NCBI GenBank assembly: GCA_945897795.1
Contig: CAMDFT010000027.1
Span: 1 to 38,017, forward strand
Reading direction: 5' to 3'
DNA: 38,017 bases
Origin: Limnohabitans sp. Rim8
GTDB taxonomy: Bacteria > Pseudomonadota > Gammaproteobacteria > Burkholderiales > Burkholderiaceae_C
Positions 10,018 to 18,595 of this stretch are shown here, one piece after another. The notes beneath the pieces were generated by a model that saw only the letters and a program-made list of their open reading frames with translations, was not told where the DNA came from and did not search any database. The translations under genes were made by a program, and so were the position numbers. The stretch's first letter is position 1; the number at the start of each line of letters is the position of its first letter.

Positions 10018-10037
10018 GGAACAAATAGACCCGTTCC
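10018..10037. promoter_or_regulatory. Inverted repeat between the LysR gene and the CoA-transferase operon
   Basis: GGAAC and GTTCC are separated by 10 nt in the 48-nt gap before the operon. Length and position would suit an operator half-site pair or a small mRNA hairpin. Five-base arms are short enough to occur by chance. Confidence 0.25.
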
Positions 10038-10061
10038 CTGCTGCGCGTCACACTGCGCTGC

Positions 10062-11297
10062 ATGAATACGCACAAGCCAACTTCTTCTACATCGGTCCCG
10101 CCCAGCGCCTTGGCTGGTTTGAAGGTGCTGGAGTTGGGGCAGCTGATTGCTGGCCCCTTTGCCGCCAAAACGCTGGCCGACTTTGGCGCCGAGGTCATCA
10201 AGATCGAGCCGCCGGGCAGTGGCGACCCGTTGCGCAAATGGCGCATGCTCAAAGACGGCACCTCGGTTTGGTGGCAGGTGCAATCGCGCAACAAGCGCTC
10301 GCTGGCGCTGGATCTGCGCACGCCAGAGGGGCAAGCCTTGGTGCGCCAACTTGCCCAGGAAGCCGATGTGTTGATAGAAAACTTTCGCCCGGGTGCGATG
10401 GAAGGCTGGGGGTTGGCACCGGATGATTTGGTCGCCAGTAACCCGCGCCTGATCGTGCTTCGCATCAGCGGCTATGGACAGACAGGCCCCTATCGCAACC
10501 GGCCGGGCTTTGGCGTGATCGGCGAAGCCATGGGCGGCCTGCGCCACCTCACCGCCGAGCCGGGCCGCGTGCCGGTGCGGGTGGGAGTGAGCATGGGTGA
10601 CACGCTGGCGGCCTTGCACGGGGTCATCGGCATTTTGCTGGCCCTGCAGCACCGCCATGCCACCGGGCAGGGGCAGGTGATCGATGTGGCGCTTTACGAG
10701 GCCGTCTTCAACTGCATGGAAAGCCTGCTGCCCGAATACAGCGCCTTTGGTGCGGTGCGGGGGCCTGCGGGCAGTGCATTGCCCGGCATCGCGCCCACCA
10801 ACGCATACCGATGTCAGGATGGTGCCTATGCCCTGATCGCGGGTAATGGCGACAGCATTTTCAAGCGGCTCATGGCCTTGATTGGTCGTCCCGATTTGGC
10901 AGACGATCCGGCACTGGCCGACAACGCAGGGCGTGTGGCGAGGGTGCAGGAGCTGGATGACGCGATCGGAGCCTGGAGCGCGCAGCACCCGGTCGCAGTG
11001 GTGCTCGAGGCGCTGGAGCAGGCTTCGGTGCCCTCGGGGAAAATTTACAGCGTAGCCGACATCGCGGCCGATCCGCATTACGCCGCGCGCGGCATGCTTC
11101 AGCAGGTGCAGATGGACGATGGCAGCACCTTGGTGGTGCCGGGCGTTGTGCCCAAGCTCTCGCGTACACCGGGCAGCCACCGGCGAAATGCACCCCAGTT
11201 GGGGCAAGACAACGACCAGATCCTCACGGAGATGGGTTTGAGCCTGCAGCAGATTCATGAACTGCGAGAGCGCGGCATTGTGGGAGTTCAGATATGA
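10062..11297 (+). CDS. CaiB/BaiF-family (class III) CoA-transferase
   Basis: This 411-aa protein belongs to the class III CoA-transferases, which move CoA from a donor ester such as succinyl-CoA to a carboxylic acid through an aspartyl-CoA thioester. Seen are the N-terminal KVLELGQLIAGPFAAKTLADFGAEVIKIE signature (about residues 21-49, given here in part), GDPLRKW, the ENFRPGAMEGWGL segment and the SMGDTLAALHG motif, where D180 is the likely catalytic Asp. It is first in a five-gene operon and overlaps the lyase gene by ATGA, so the two are translationally coupled. The pairing suggests activation of a branched or hydroxy acid to a CoA ester that the lyase then cleaves. The substrate cannot be read from sequence. 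Confidence 0.92.
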   Translation: MNTHKPTSSTSVPPSALAGLKVLELGQLIAGPFAAKTLADFGAEVIKIEPPGSGDPLRKWRMLKDGTSVWWQVQSRNKRSLALDLRTPEGQALVRQLAQEADVLIENFRPGAMEGWGLAPDDLVASNPRLIVLRISGYGQTGPYRNRPGFGVIGEAMGGLRHLTAEPGRVPVRVGVSMGDTLAALHGVIGILLALQHRHATGQGQVIDVALYEAVFNCMESLLPEYSAFGAVRGPAGSALPGIAPTNAYRCQDGAYALIAGNGDSIFKRLMALIGRPDLADDPALADNAGRVARVQELDDAIGAWSAQHPVAVVLEALEQASVPSGKIYSVADIAADPHYAARGMLQQVQMDDGSTLVVPGVVPKLSRTPGSHRRNAPQLGQDNDQILTEMGLSLQQIHELRERGIVGVQI

Positions 11298-12235
11298 CAC
11301 AGCGAATTCATTTCAACGAAGTAGTGACCCGAGACGGCTTTCAGATGGAGCCCGAGTTCGTGCCCACCGAATCCAAGATCGCCCTGATCGATGCCCTGAG
11401 CCAGTGCGGTTACGCCAAGATCGAGGTAACCTCTTTCACATCTGCCAAGGCCATTCCTATGCTGCGCGATGCCGAAGAGGTGATGGGCCGCATCCAGCGG
11501 GTGCCAGGGGTCGAATACACCGTGCTGGTGCCCAATCTGCGCGGCGCCGAGCGGGCCATGGATGTGAAGCCCGACGAGTTCAACCTGGTGATGTCCACCT
11601 CGGAGACGCACAACCTGGCCAACCTGCGAATGCCTCGCGTGCACAGTTTCGCAGCCCTGCGTGAGGTGATCGAACGCTTTGGCGCAAAGGTGCCGATCAA
11701 TGTGTCTCTGTCGGCATGCTTTGGTTGTCCGATGGAGGGCGATGTGCCGCAGGCCGAGGTGCTGCAGTGGTCGCAGCGCTTTGCCGACCTGGGGGTGCGT
11801 GGCCTGACGATTTGTGACACCACCGGCATGGCGCAGCCGCGCCAGGTGGCCGCCATGTGCGAGGTTTTGCAGCAGCGCTTCCCCGACCTGCAGCTGACGC
11901 TGCACTTCCACAACACCCGGGGCATGGGCCTGGCGAACGTGTTGGCGGCGGTGCACTCAGGCATTGACCGTTTCGATGGCTCGCTCGGCGGGCTGGGCGG
12001 TTGCCCCTATGCGCCCGGTGCCAGCGGCAACATCTGCAGCGAAGACGCCATCCACATGTTGGATGCCATGGGTTGCGACACAGGTATCAACCTGCAGCGC
12101 TTGCTGCCGATTGCCCGCCAACTGCCTGGCATCGTCGGTCGCGAAGTCCCTGGGCAGGTGGCTAAGAGTGGCCTGATCACCGACCTGCACCCCGCGCCAC
12201 CTTCGGTGGCTGAATTGAAAAAGGAGTTCTCATGA
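11294..12235 (+). CDS. Hydroxymethylglutaryl-CoA lyase-like enzyme (DRE-TIM family)
   Basis: This 313-aa DRE-TIM metallolyase resembles HMG-CoA lyase, which splits HMG-CoA into acetyl-CoA and acetoacetate. Conserved features are the catalytic R13-D14 pair (VVTRDGFQ), metal ligands H204 and H206 (LHFHNTRG) and the glycine-rich loop with catalytic C237 (GGLGGCPYAPGASGNICSED). The start ATG overlaps the CoA-transferase stop and the stop overlaps the next gene's ATG. HMG-CoA lyases of leucine breakdown normally sit with the mvd/liu genes, which are absent. A role on a related ester such as citramalyl-CoA in this uptake and activation operon is therefore possible. That is inference from context. 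Confidence 0.9.
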   Translation: MTQRIHFNEVVTRDGFQMEPEFVPTESKIALIDALSQCGYAKIEVTSFTSAKAIPMLRDAEEVMGRIQRVPGVEYTVLVPNLRGAERAMDVKPDEFNLVMSTSETHNLANLRMPRVHSFAALREVIERFGAKVPINVSLSACFGCPMEGDVPQAEVLQWSQRFADLGVRGLTICDTTGMAQPRQVAAMCEVLQQRFPDLQLTLHFHNTRGMGLANVLAAVHSGIDRFDGSLGGLGGCPYAPGASGNICSEDAIHMLDAMGCDTGINLQRLLPIARQLPGIVGREVPGQVAKSGLITDLHPAPPSVAELKKEFS

Positions 12236-12624
12236 TCGACCATCTTGACCACCTGGTGCTGACCACCGCGCGCGAAGCGGCCTGCGTGGATTTCTATACG
12301 CGGGTACTCGGCATGCAATTGGAGAGCTTCGTGGGTGGCACGCCGCCGGTCGAGCGCCGCGCCTTCAAGTTTGGCAACCAGAAGATCAACCTGCATGTGC
12401 AGGGCAAGGAGTTCGAGCCCAAAGCACATTTGCCTGTGCCTGGCGCACTCGATCTGTGCTTCATCGTGAGCGTTCCTCTGGAAGAGGTGGTCGCGCGGCT
12501 GCAGGCCTGCAACTGGCCGATCCTGGAAGGTCCGGTGATGCGAACAGGGGCCACACAAAAAATCCGCTCGGTCTATGTGCGTGACCCGGACTTCAATTTG
12601 ATCGAGCTCTCCGTGCTGGCATGA
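12232..12624 (+). CDS. VOC-superfamily (glyoxalase-like) protein
   Basis: The 130-aa product is a single vicinal-oxygen-chelate domain of two beta-alpha-beta-beta-beta modules. The N-terminal IDHLDHLVLTT with H7 and the C-terminal SVYVRDPDFNLIELS with E126 are the usual metal-ligand positions. The DFYTRVLGM motif is typical of GLOD5-like proteins. VOC members act as lyases, epimerases or dioxygenases, and the exact reaction cannot be assigned. The ATGA overlap with the lyase gene and the position in the operon suggest an isomerase or epimerase step on the CoA pathway, but a detoxification role is equally open. Confidence 0.85.
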   Translation: MIDHLDHLVLTTAREAACVDFYTRVLGMQLESFVGGTPPVERRAFKFGNQKINLHVQGKEFEPKAHLPVPGALDLCFIVSVPLEEVVARLQACNWPILEGPVMRTGATQKIRSVYVRDPDFNLIELSVLA

Positions 12625-12649
12625 GCGCCCCCTGTAAAGTGAGACTGCT

Positions 12650-13357
12650 ATGACCCGACGACCCGCGCTGGCGTTTGCCTGTGCACACATGACCGACGAG
12701 CGGCTTTATGCGCATCAGTTGGCGGCGCTTGAGTCAGCCTACGATTGCAGCGTATTCGTCTTTCGCAAACACGATTCGATGGCGGGCATGGCCCAGCAGG
12801 TGCTGTCGGCAATGCCAGAGCGTTTCACCTGGATTGGCCTGTCGCTGGGCGGCTATGCCGCTTTTGAGGCAATCCGCTGCGCGCTGCCAAGGCTCGAGCG
12901 CTTGGTGCTCATCGACACCACGGCGGTGGCCGATCACCCGCAGCGCCGTGAAGGCCGACACAAGGACATCGCGACGGTGCAGCAGGGGGGCATTGAGGCC
13001 CTCATCCCCGAGTTGCCCGCACGCTGGTTGTTACCCGCCCATGTTGGCAATACAGAGCTTGCCGAACTGATGGCCGACATGGCGCGCAGTGTGGGTGCAT
13101 TGGGTCAGTTCAACCAGCAAACGGCCATGCTAGGCAGGCCCGATTCACACGCCGATCTGGCGCAGGTCCGCGTTCCCACTTTGGTGATGTGCGGCCGGCA
13201 GGACCCGGTCACGCCGCTGGCTGATCACGAAGCCATGGCGGCTTGTGTCCCTGGCGCGCAGCTACAGGTGATCGAGTCCTGCGGCCACCTCTCGACGATC
13301 GAGCAGCCAGATGCCGTGACAGCCGCGCTGACCCGGTGGCTGCGGGCGACCGATTGA
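12650..13357 (+). CDS. Alpha/beta-fold hydrolase
   Basis: This 235-aa protein has the alpha/beta hydrolase fold. The nucleophile elbow is GLSLGG with S65, the likely acid is the Asp in CGRQDPVTPL (about residue 185) and the catalytic His lies in ESCGHLSTIEQP (about residue 212). The cap is minimal. It follows the VOC gene by 25 nt in the same operon. In a CoA-dependent acid pathway it might release a product from an ester or lactone, or prepare the substrate by hydrolysis. No specific substrate can be named. The ribosome-binding site (GTGAG) is weak. Confidence 0.85.
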   Translation: MTRRPALAFACAHMTDERLYAHQLAALESAYDCSVFVFRKHDSMAGMAQQVLSAMPERFTWIGLSLGGYAAFEAIRCALPRLERLVLIDTTAVADHPQRREGRHKDIATVQQGGIEALIPELPARWLLPAHVGNTELAELMADMARSVGALGQFNQQTAMLGRPDSHADLAQVRVPTLVMCGRQDPVTPLADHEAMAACVPGAQLQVIESCGHLSTIEQPDAVTAALTRWLRATD

Positions 13358-13421
13358 GGGATGACCGTCAAGTTGTATTCCATCCTTTTCTGTTCTAAGT
13401 TTTTTACCCAAGGAGACAATC

Positions 13422-14402
13422 ATGCAAAAACGTCAATGGATCATGAGTGCGGCTGGGGCTTTAGTGGCCTTGCTGTGTGGTCAAAGCGCACTTGCCCAGG
13501 GCAAGTTCCCGGACAGGCCCATCACCATCGTGGTGCCCAGTGCGCCTGGTGGTACCACCGATTTCACGGCGCGGCTGATCGCTGAGCCCTTGTCTCGCGC
13601 CCTGGGCCAGCCAGTGGTGGTGGACAACAAGCCCGGTGCTTCCGGCAACATCGGCAACCAGATCGTTGCCAAAGCCAAGCCTGATGGCTACACCTTGTTG
13701 CTGGCCTACAGCGGCTTCCAGGTGGGCAATCCACATTTGTTCAGCAAGACGGGCTGGGATCCGATCAAGGATTTCGCACCTGTTTCCTTGCTCACCCGCG
13801 CGCCTCAATTGTTTGCGATCCGAGGCAACTTGCCTGTGAACAACATGCGCGATCTGATCGCCTTCGCCAAGGCTAATCCGGGCAAACTCAACTATGCTTC
13901 CTCAGGCAATGGCTCGATTCAGCACATCGCGGCTGAACTCTTCAAGCAGATGACGGGCACCTCGATCACCCATGTGCCTTATAAGGGCGCTGGACCGGCG
14001 GTGCAGGATTTGCTGGGTGGCCAAGTTGACCTCTTCATCACTACGCCGGCCTCGGTGGTTCAACACATCAAGGCCGACAAGCTCAAAGGTGTTGCGGTCA
14101 CCAGCGCCACCCGCCTGAGTTCATTGCCGCAGGTGCCCACCACCCGTGAGGTAGACCTCAAGGATTTCACGCTTGATTCTTGGTTTGCCCTGTATGCGCC
14201 TGCTGGCACGCCTAACGAGGTGGTGCAACTGCTCAACACCGAGATCGCAAAGATCCTGACATCACCGGATTTGAGAAAGCGTGCCGAAGATGCGGGCACC
14301 CTGATCGAGCACATGGGGCCGGCACAGTTGGGCGACTACACCCGCAAGGAACTGGCCTATTGGGGTCGCGTGATCCAGGATGCCAAGATCACGGCTGATT
14401 GA
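13422..14402 (+). CDS. Bug/TctC-family periplasmic solute-binding protein
   Basis: This 326-aa protein belongs to the Bug (TctC) receptors of tripartite tricarboxylate transporters, very abundant in Burkholderiales. A signal peptide ends after ALAQG (about residue 26). The mature protein begins with KFPDRPITIVVPSAPGG and continues through DNKPGASGNIGNQIVAKAKPDG, both typical of the family. A strong AAGGAG ribosome-binding site precedes the ATG. It is the last gene of the operon, and no TctA/TctB membrane genes accompany it, so it is an orphan receptor that may use transporter subunits encoded elsewhere. Its position implies that it captures the carboxylate that the upstream enzymes degrade. 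Confidence 0.93.
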   Translation: MQKRQWIMSAAGALVALLCGQSALAQGKFPDRPITIVVPSAPGGTTDFTARLIAEPLSRALGQPVVVDNKPGASGNIGNQIVAKAKPDGYTLLLAYSGFQVGNPHLFSKTGWDPIKDFAPVSLLTRAPQLFAIRGNLPVNNMRDLIAFAKANPGKLNYASSGNGSIQHIAAELFKQMTGTSITHVPYKGAGPAVQDLLGGQVDLFITTPASVVQHIKADKLKGVAVTSATRLSSLPQVPTTREVDLKDFTLDSWFALYAPAGTPNEVVQLLNTEIAKILTSPDLRKRAEDAGTLIEHMGPAQLGDYTRKELAYWGRVIQDAKITAD

Positions 14403-14984
14403 ATGGGGTACAGGACTTGGGCGTCTTTTTGGAAAAATTCAAACCTTTCACCCTAAAATTTTTTGCCAGAGCCTATACGCTCATCACCGACTCTCCAACT
14501 ATGTACCGCCACCTCTTAGAGGTGGCGGTACAACATACTTTGCTGATACACAAAACCGCAGTCCTAAGACGCTGACTGCAACTGAACGGGCTTCAATGGG
14601 GTTCAGAGGACCGGCCATTGACAGAGTTGGACGCCACCTCATTATTTGATGCGCTGGGAACACACAAAAAGCGGCTTGTCATTTTCAAAATGGCATACGC
14701 TTGCTGCACTTGGAACACGCCAGAGACCACCTAAATTATGAACTGAGAACATTCCTTGTTGAACAATGACCGGTCCACTCTTTACGCGACTTCCCTTCAG
14801 GCCATTTCTATGTCTGCTATTGGCCGATAGCAGACAAGCTTCATTGTTAGCCGATCCCTGATTCCACTGCATTACAGTCACTCCAAAATCCGAACTCAAG
14901 GGTTTCTGCCCGGCTTAAACAAAAGGGTCGTTCGTCTTTGATTGTTTGCCAAGGGGAGGGTGCCCTCAGCTGCGGCCGACGACC
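14403..14984. other. Gene-free stretch of about 580 nt with two hairpins
   Basis: No supported gene is visible. The segment contains a perfect 13-bp hairpin (14503-14531, listed separately) and a second inverted repeat GTCTGCTAT / ATAGCAGAC around TGGCCG (14812-14835). An 89-codon open frame crossing 14380-14649 overlaps the Bug gene end and the hairpin and has no gene-like features. The region may contain the transcript end of the catabolic operon. Confidence 0.5.
14503..14531. repeat. Perfect 13-bp hairpin after the Bug gene
   Basis: GTACCGCCACCTC and GAGGTGGCGGTAC pair perfectly across a three-base TTA loop. No T tract follows on either strand, so it is not a standard intrinsic terminator. 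It lies 100 nt after the last gene of the catabolic operon and could stabilise the mRNA end, act as a Rho-independent-like stop of reduced efficiency, or be a dispersed palindromic element. Confidence 0.7.
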
Positions 14985-15197
14985 TTACGCAGACTTTGCG
15001 CTCATGCAATCACCGCACATGAACATGCGCTGATTGATCAACTTTTTGAACGTGCCCATGGCCCTGGGCTTATGCAATCCACATTTGTAGCAACTGATGG
15101 ATGCCATGCTGCCCGAATCCTTGAAGGGTGAGCCACCTTCTTTGCTCTTATAGCGAAGACTATTTGGGGCGATTTGGGATTCTTGATCTTTGCTCAT
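14985..15197 (-). CDS. Small zinc-ribbon-like protein of unknown function
   Basis: The 70-aa product contains CYKCGLHKPRAMGTF and MFMCGDC, a CxxC...CxxC pair about 23 residues apart that would form a small zinc ribbon. The N-terminal third is polar and probably disordered. I do not recognise a named family, though the Cys spacing and basic linker look like a genuine small protein and not a chance frame. The ribosome-binding site upstream of the ATG at 15197 is weak. It stands alone, divergent from the thermonuclease gene 134 nt away. Confidence 0.6.
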   Translation of the reverse strand: MSKDQESQIAPNSLRYKSKEGGSPFKDSGSMASISCYKCGLHKPRAMGTFKKLINQRMFMCGDCMSAKSA

Positions 15198-15331
15198 TGG
15201 CTCATTCTGAAACAGCTACAGCAGAAAAGATACGCTTGTTTTGATCAGTCGAGCCATGGTGGTAATTGCATTGCTGATCAACTGACGATCCATTTCAAAT
15301 CTTTGTGAGCGAAAACTGACAAAATCGAGGG

Positions 15332-15823
15332 GTGATCCGATTCCTGTCAATTTTCTCATTGCTCGTGGCCATTGCCTTGGGCAACGCAGCCACTGCCAAC
15401 ATCATCCATGGACGGGTGGTGGGCGTTTCCGATGGTGACACGGTCACTGTCATTGACGCCAATAAAACACAGTACAAAATCAGACTGGCAGGAATTGACG
15501 CTCCTGAAAAGGCCCAAGCCTATGGCCAAAAGTCCAAAGAGTCCTTGTCTGATCTGGTCTTTGGAAAACAGGTTGATGTGGATTGGAGCAAGCGAGATCG
15601 CTACGGTCGCACTGTTGGAAAGCTCTTGCTGGGTGGCGTGGACATTAATTTGGAGCAAATCAACAGCGGCATGGCTTGGCATTACAAGGAATACCAAAAT
15701 GAGCAATCGCCAGAGGACCGTGTCGCTTACGCACGATCTGAGTCACAGGCTCAAGACAAAAAAATGGGTCTTTGGCGAGATCCCGCGCCCATTCAGCCTG
15801 CAGTGTTCAGGCGGAAAAAATAG
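15332..15823 (+). CDS. Secreted thermonuclease-like (SNase) protein
   Basis: This 163-aa protein has a signal peptide (MIRFLSIFSLLVAIALGNAATA) and a single staphylococcal-nuclease domain. Motifs include GVSDGDTVTVID, the calcium/catalytic segment IRLAGIDAPEKAQAYG with catalytic Arg and Asp, and DRYGRTVGKLLL with the second catalytic Arg. Enzymes of this family cleave DNA and RNA with Ca2+, in the periplasm or outside the cell. Translation begins at GTG 15332 after a GAGGGG ribosome-binding region; no ATG gives the signal peptide. Such proteins often travel on plasmids and integrative elements, which fits the accessory DNA that begins here. Confidence 0.9.
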   Translation: MIRFLSIFSLLVAIALGNAATANIIHGRVVGVSDGDTVTVIDANKTQYKIRLAGIDAPEKAQAYGQKSKESLSDLVFGKQVDVDWSKRDRYGRTVGKLLLGGVDINLEQINSGMAWHYKEYQNEQSPEDRVAYARSESQAQDKKMGLWRDPAPIQPAVFRRKK

Positions 15824-15862
15824 CAAGCATTACTTGGAGGACCGATAACGTGGTTCGCACTG

Positions 15863-15940
15863 CTATACCTCCCATTTGATCCTACTCGGCGTGACAGTTG
15901 CGAAGAACTGGTCAATCATCTCGGGACTGGTCAGTGCTTA
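15863..15940 (-). pseudogene. Integrase C-terminal remnant lacking the catalytic tyrosine
   Basis: Read on the minus strand, 15863-15931 encodes TSPEMIDQFFATVTP... ending at a TAG. It aligns with TSPEMIDRFYAAPLQ, the active-site region of the intact integrase 550 bp away. The catalytic Tyr position is Phe, and an in-frame TAA lies four codons before the similarity begins. It is a decayed fragment of a second, related integrase, so this locus has been hit by such elements more than once. Confidence 0.6.
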
Positions 15941-16042
15941 CTGATGCAAATTGACATGCCAAACAACACGGGATTTCAAAGCATCTAAGGTTTTTGTGTG
16001 CAGGCAATCTGGTAAATTAACCAAATCATTTTTGAGAGCCGC

Positions 16043-16258
16043 ATGACCCAACAAAAATCAGTGTGCCAGACCTGTTCTTTTTTGATGGCTTCGGAGTCAT
16101 CAGAGACACAATTTCGTTGCGGTTTCGACTACTTTAAGCAGGCACCAGCTCAGCGTCAGGCTCAAAAAATGTGCAATTACAAATCTGTGCGGCCTTATGA
16201 CAGTTGCGTTGACTGGACTCAGCACAGTCCATCCATTTTGCGCGACAAATTCGAGTGA
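16043..16258 (+). CDS. Small Cys-rich hypothetical protein
   Basis: This 71-aa product has five cysteines (C8, C11, C26, C44, C55), including a CxxC near the N-terminus (VCQTCSFL), so metal binding is possible. No signal peptide or membrane segment is seen. A GAGAGCC ribosome-binding region precedes the ATG. It lies between the thermonuclease gene and the integrase and is transcribed convergently with the latter. I do not recognise a family; codon use and the Cys pattern argue for a real gene. Confidence 0.55.
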   Translation: MTQQKSVCQTCSFLMASESSETQFRCGFDYFKQAPAQRQAQKMCNYKSVRPYDSCVDWTQHSPSILRDKFE

Positions 16259-16387
16259 AGGTGCCCTCAGCCAAGCCCTTGGGCGACGAAGCTCTCTTGA
16301 TTGGTTGCACATGAAAAAGCCTTCATGTTCTGTCCTAAGTGTCCTGCTTTCAATGTTCTGGTCGAGGCCGACTAAAGGCACTGCTTT

Positions 16388-17737
16388 TTATTCCCAAGGC
16401 CTTGGCCGCCGTTTGCTCTGCAGCTCACCCACGTTCATCTCACCCTGCAGTGGGGCAGCGTAAAAGCGGTCAATCATTTCGGGGCTGGTCCGTGCATTGC
16501 GAGCCAGGGTCAAAGTATCCACAGTGCGGCCAAACATCAATCGGAACATGATGCTGCTGTGGCGTAGGCTGTAAAGCGTTCTTGTTTCCCCAGCCGTGCT
16601 CAGCTTCAGACCCGTCACTTCCAGCACGATTTCAAACTGCCTTGCCAGCAGTTTCATGGCGTTGTCGCGTGACGCCGCATCGGGCATGAACACATAGTCC
16701 TCGGGGTGAATGTCGCGACCTAGTTCAAGTACCTGTCGACGCCTGATGCGTTCATAGACTTTCACAGCCCATGGCATGGTGGTGATGGGAAAAGTGTGCC
16801 CCTTGCTTGGTGGCAAGCTGAGCCTGAGATAAGTCCACTCCCTGCGGATGATCTCCACATGCTTGTGCTGCATGTTGCGTATGTCAGTGGGGCGGATGTA
16901 GCTATTGACCATGAACACGATCAGGTCTGCCAAGTCCTTGGTCATCTCGATGCGCTTGATCAAGCGATCAGCAGGCCCCAACTTACCACCAGGTTCGCAA
17001 AAGTAAGACCCCTTGGTTTCTTCTGAATGTGCTCGCCACTCGACTCGTTTGCCAGCCAGCTTTTTGGCCACCTTGGTGATTTCTTTGTATTCGCCTACAT
17101 TGAACCAGCCGCGTGGTTTGTCCTCAATGCCCACCTTGGGAAATTCGGGAATGTGCTGGATGAAACTGTGCCTGGCGGCGTGTTGCAAAACCTTCCGCGT
17201 GAGACCCATGTAAGCACCCAGCGTGCTGACACTCAGCTTGGGTACTTGGTTGGAGAGCTTTTGCAAGAACTCGTCCAGCATTTTGTAGTTGATGCTGAGC
17301 ACATCGGTCTGTCCAAAAAAAGGCAGGATGTGTTTGTCGTAGCGCAGCTGCATGTTGTCGTAACTGATCTTTGACAGCTGGCTGCGGTTCAGCTTGGCCA
17401 ATTCACTGTCCATCAACATCTTGGTGGCCTTGGCGAAAGTCACAACTTCTGCGGCGTTGACCTCAATGGGCAAGCCTTCAAAATTGCCACCCCTTATGCG
17501 TATGGTGATGTCGTCGTAAAAACGCTTGGCCGCTTCCAGTGCGTCACGCTTGATTTCGGTCTTGGTGGTGCGCTTGAAAATGTGGCTCTCCGCGTAATAC
17601 CTGACCCACCAGTAGCTGGAAGCTGGAATCTTGAAGATCACCAGCTTGCGTGGGTAGCCTGGAATCCGCGTGATGGTTTCCTTGATGGGAACGGATCTGT
17701 GTCGTTCATGTGAGTCGGGTTCAAGGGCGAGTGGCAT
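16388..17737 (-). CDS. Tyrosine-type site-specific integrase
   Basis: This 449-aa phage-type integrase would catalyse integration and excision of a mobile element. A core-binding SAM-like domain spans about residues 105-220 (KATKMLMDSELAKLNRSQLSK region). The catalytic domain follows: first Arg in SYIRPTDIRNM, the SLRHS box with R392, and the nucleophile Y426 in MIDRFYAAP. The HxxR box reads YSLR, a common variant. It is the last of three minus-strand genes with the two unknown genes upstream (18532 and 19639), a set that may be one mobile module. A fragment of a related integrase lies just beyond its 3' end. The attachment site was not identified. Confidence 0.9.
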   Translation of the reverse strand: MPLALEPDSHERHRSVPIKETITRIPGYPRKLVIFKIPASSYWWVRYYAESHIFKRTTKTEIKRDALEAAKRFYDDITIRIRGGNFEGLPIEVNAAEVVTFAKATKMLMDSELAKLNRSQLSKISYDNMQLRYDKHILPFFGQTDVLSINYKMLDEFLQKLSNQVPKLSVSTLGAYMGLTRKVLQHAARHSFIQHIPEFPKVGIEDKPRGWFNVGEYKEITKVAKKLAGKRVEWRAHSEETKGSYFCEPGGKLGPADRLIKRIEMTKDLADLIVFMVNSYIRPTDIRNMQHKHVEIIRREWTYLRLSLPPSKGHTFPITTMPWAVKVYERIRRRQVLELGRDIHPEDYVFMPDAASRDNAMKLLARQFEIVLEVTGLKLSTAGETRTLYSLRHSSIMFRLMFGRTVDTLTLARNARTSPEMIDRFYAAPLQGEMNVGELQSKRRPRPWE

Positions 17738-17890
17738 GTCAATTTCTCTGCTGTATTCATAAAGTTTGTTTTCTGAACAGCTGGCCAGTCAACCTGAGCA
17801 TGGCTTGGAACGGGTTGATCTGTGGCTTTTAGACGATCACTCGCTGTGAGGACCGCCCTGCAACGTTGACAACTGTTTGCAGGGCTTTGA

Positions 17891-18532
17891 TCACACGGTT
17901 TCAGCTTCATCTTCAGGCGCATCTGAAGATTTTTTCTTGGATGGTGTCGAAACCTTCCATCTGTTTGACTCATACCAATCAAGAATGGATTTTTCGATGA
18001 TGGCCAGTTGATCATCGCCATAGCCATCCAGCATGTTGTTCAAAGATGCAATGTCAGGCATCAAAATGGTCTCATCTGTGAAACCCTTTTCAACTGCAGT
18101 TTCTCTCTGTTGCTCAAGCGTTTTAGCCATGTACTGCACTGAATTCATCATTGAGTGAATGTCGTAAAAATTTTCAATCAACCGTCCAAGTTGATCAAAA
18201 TTCTCTTCAGTCAGATTGAACCCCTCAATTATTGTGGCGTCGTAGTTCAGACTCATGAAAAGGTTTGAGTTCACTTCGGCAACTGTGATCAGAAAATCTG
18301 AACTTCGAAAGTCCGATTGGTGTTTTCCTGTTTTTCGTATGCGGGCAACAACTCCCAGTAGGTCTGTAAGCCTGTGGATATTGTTAGAGAAATTGCCTCT
18401 GCTCTTGTAGTACCTGCCGTCCGGAATCGACAAGAGCCTCTTAAGGTCTTTCAACTTGGGAAGCTCGGTGTCAAAGTGGGCCTTCATCAAGATCACAGTG
18501 GCTTTGCCACGGGGTCCTAAAAATTCGCTCAT
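17891..18532 (-). CDS. Hypothetical protein, integrase-linked module
   Basis: I do not recognise this 213-aa protein. It is predicted by eye to be mostly alpha-helical, with no signal peptide or membrane segment, and ends in a charged tail (STPSKKKSSDAPEDEAE) likely to be disordered. An AGGAG ribosome-binding site precedes the ATG at 18532. It lies 63 nt downstream of the 347-aa unknown gene and 153 nt upstream of the integrase, all on the minus strand. The arrangement suggests a function in the biology of the same mobile element, such as regulation or DNA binding, but no motif shows it. Confidence 0.75.
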   Translation of the reverse strand: MSEFLGPRGKATVILMKAHFDTELPKLKDLKRLLSIPDGRYYKSRGNFSNNIHRLTDLLGVVARIRKTGKHQSDFRSSDFLITVAEVNSNLFMSLNYDATIIEGFNLTEENFDQLGRLIENFYDIHSMMNSVQYMAKTLEQQRETAVEKGFTDETILMPDIASLNNMLDGYGDDQLAIIEKSILDWYESNRWKVSTPSKKKSSDAPEDEAETV

Positions 18533-18595
18533 TGGGTTCTCCTAATGGGTTTGACGGATCCCCAGATCCTCATCGGCTGGGGATCAGGCTTGCAG

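Noticed and set aside
8418..15001. GCAGACTTTGCGC found at 8418-8430 and 14989-15001, on both sides of the catabolic operon, as possible attachment repeats
   Set aside because: A 13-bp match is expected by chance several times in a window of this size, and no recombinase is linked to it.
18557..18585. GATCCCCAG / CTGGGGATC inverted repeat between the two unknown integrase-linked genes as a terminator
   Set aside because: The loop is 11 nt and no T tract follows on the minus strand; transcription probably continues through it.
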